Source of the DNA: an uncultured Acidobacteriota bacterium
GTDB taxonomy: Bacteria; Acidobacteriota; Terriglobia; Bryobacterales; Bryobacteraceae
Length of the DNA: 32,781 bases
Direction of reading: 5' to 3'
Assembly (NCBI GenBank): GCA_902825945.1
Contig: CADECY010000108.1
Span: 1 to 32,781, forward strand
Shown here piece by piece: positions 31,612 through 32,781 of this stretch (position 1 is the first letter of the stretch; every line of letters begins with the position of its first letter). The position numbers and the translations under genes were made by a program. The notes beneath the pieces were generated by a model, which was not told the DNA's origin, ran no database searches, and saw nothing but the letters and a program-made list of their open reading frames with translations.

Positions 31612-32781
31612 TCACCCGATCCGGACTCCCCGGCACACGGTGCCTTTGCAGACGAACCGCCTTGGCACGTTGATCGTCGTCCGTTGCGAATCGGTCAGGG
31701 GGAAGTTGCCCTCTTCGATCCGCAAGAGCGCCAAATCGGCGGGCGCGCCGGGCTGTAGCGTTCCGAGCATCGGTACGCGGTTCACGATGCGGCCTGGAGT
31801 GGCGGTACTGGCGAGGATGATGTCGTCGACGCCGAGCCCGAGGTGCAGCATCTTCGACATCGTGGTGGGCATGTCGAAGACTGGCCCGTTCACGGTGAGG
31901 TTGTAGATGTCGGTCGAAATCGTATCGGGCAGGAAGCCGTCGTCGAGTGCCTTTTTCGCCGCCTCGAAGTTGAAGCTGCCCAGCCCGTGTCCGATGTCGA
32001 AGTGGACGCCGCGCGCGCGGGCTTCCTTCACCGAGGCTTTCACTTTGCCGTCGGGTCCGATGATGCCGAGCGAATGCCGGCTGTACATGTGCGTGACGAT
32101 GTCGCCTGGCTTCATCTGCTTCATCACTTCGTCGGTCTCGGGTGGAGAGAAGCTGATGTGGACCATCAACGCGAGTTTGTATGTGTCGCACAGCTCGCGC
32201 GCGATCTTCATGAAATCGGCGCTGTAGCGGCCCTGCATGTTGGAGCCGATTTGAACCTTCACTCCGAGCAAGATGTCGCGATTGGCGAGCACGGTTTCGC
32301 CGGTCTGCTTCATGAAGCCGCGCACGTACTTGATGACATCGAGATCGGGATTCCGGCTCGACGGATACAGATAGACGAAGCCGTAGACACGCACCTTTGC
32401 TGGTTCGGCCACGTACTTTCGGAATCCGCCCGCCTGATCGTAGCTGAACGTGCCCGCGTCGACCCACGTGGTGCATCCGGATTTCGCGCCCACTCCGTTC
32501 GGATCGATACCGAGGCTCGACGCGCCGTAATAGCAATGCGTGTGGAGATCGACGAGTCCCGGGGTCACCATGGTTCCGCTGGCGTCGAGTGACTGGATTC
32601 CGCGCGCGGCCGGAATCGAGTCTTCGATCGCGGCGATCTTGCCGTCTCGAATGCCGATGTCGCCGCGCCTCTTCAGCTTTCGGCTGGGGTCGCGCAACTC
32701 GCCCCCGTGGACCACGAGGTCGTAGGGGCGCTCCTGCTGCGCCAGCGCGGGCACGGTCGCGGCCGCTGTCGAAAGAAAGGT
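31612..32781 (-). CDS. amidohydrolase/deacetylase-family metallohydrolase, N-terminus outside the window
   Basis: At least 389 codons. The frame is open to the window edge, and the visible first residues (TFLSTAAATVPALAQQ) are the end of a signal peptide, so the real start lies beyond 32781; the GTG at 32754 is internal. Features of the EF_0837/dihydroorotase-like branch: YDLVVHGGELRDPS, TPGLVDLHTHCYYG (first metal pair), LLGVKVQIG (possible carboxylated Lys), MVHISF and VTHMYSRHS (His ligands), DIGHG, TISTDIYN (catalytic Asp), PGAPADLALLRI (C-terminal beta domain). These enzymes deacetylate or hydrolyse amides; the substrate is unknown. It is convergent with the oxidoreductase. Confidence 0.9.
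   Translation of the reverse strand, partial: TFLSTAAATVPALAQQERPYDLVVHGGELRDPSRKLKRRGDIGIRDGKIAAIEDSIPAARGIQSLDASGTMVTPGLVDLHTHCYYGASSLGIDPNGVGAKSGCTTWVDAGTFSYDQAGGFRKYVAEPAKVRVYGFVYLYPSSRNPDLDVIKYVRGFMKQTGETVLANRDILLGVKVQIGSNMQGRYSADFMKIARELCDTYKLALMVHISFSPPETDEVMKQMKPGDIVTHMYSRHSLGIIGPDGKVKASVKEARARGVHFDIGHGLGSFNFEAAKKALDDGFLPDTISTDIYNLTVNGPVFDMPTTMSKMLHLGLGVDDIILASTATPGRIVNRVPMLGTLQPGAPADLALLRIEEGNFPLTDSQRTTINVPRRFVCKGTVCRGVRIG

Noticed and set aside
1..32781. CRISPR arrays, transposases, integrases, tandem repeats
   Set aside because: None seen on either strand; no regularly spaced direct repeats and no mobile-element protein motifs.

Overview
The window is GC-rich and gene-dense, with no intergenic gap above about 130 bases. 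It most resembles an acidobacterial chromosome of the Bryobacterales/Solibacteraceae type. That is inferred from the gene families, not from a marker gene: two Oar-like TonB-dependent receptors of about 1,080-1,095 aa with an N-terminal carboxypeptidase-regulatory domain, a DUF1587/1592/1588/1585 cytochrome followed by a DUF1552 protein, an ECF-like sigma factor paired with a Ser/Thr kinase, many enzymes with twin-arginine (Tat) signals, secreted DinB, ThuA, and enolase-superfamily enzymes. I see no rRNA, tRNA, CRISPR array, insertion sequence or phage gene.

Layout. 1-100 (-): N-terminal fragment of an unidentified gene. 191-4970 (+): receptor 1 and a sulfatase, 1 nt apart. 5607-4976 (-): small membrane protein and XRE-type regulator, behind a sigma70-like promoter overlapped by a large palindrome. 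5693-7066 (+): M20 peptidase. 7628-7050 (-): Uma2 nuclease. 7682-8851 (+): secreted alpha/beta hydrolase. 10103-8852 (-): small membrane protein, VOC protein, DinB protein. 12330-10149 (-): miaE, sigma factor and a compact tail-anchored kinase, joined by overlapping stop/start codons. 12379-17886 (+): DUF1592-type cytochrome, DUF1552 protein and two isomerase/epimerase TIM barrels. 18010-21197 (+): PQQ dehydrogenase, five-heme cytochrome and ThuA-like protein, with overlapping ends. 21278-23645 (+): two tandem enolase-superfamily paralogues. 29873-23642 (-): GH88-like hydrolase, an ADP-ribosylglycohydrolase-family gene broken by four or five 1-nt frameshifts, and receptor 2. 29894-31564 (+): FAD oxidoreductase. 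32781-31612 (-): amidohydrolase, cut by the window edge.

Working together (inference). Receptors, sulfatase and GH88 point to uptake and trimming of sulfated or uronic-acid glycans. The PQQ dehydrogenase with its adjacent cytochrome, ThuA, the isomerase-like barrels and the enolase-type dehydratases would fit oxidation of sugars or glycosides outside the cytoplasm, followed by elimination or dehydration. Nine proteins here begin with twin-arginine leaders, including families usually found in the cytoplasm, so much of this metabolism is probably periplasmic. The most notable items are the exported oxidation/isomerase/dehydratase cluster, the miaE-sigma-kinase unit with its unusual kinase, the regulator promoter/operator, and the multiply frameshifted gene.
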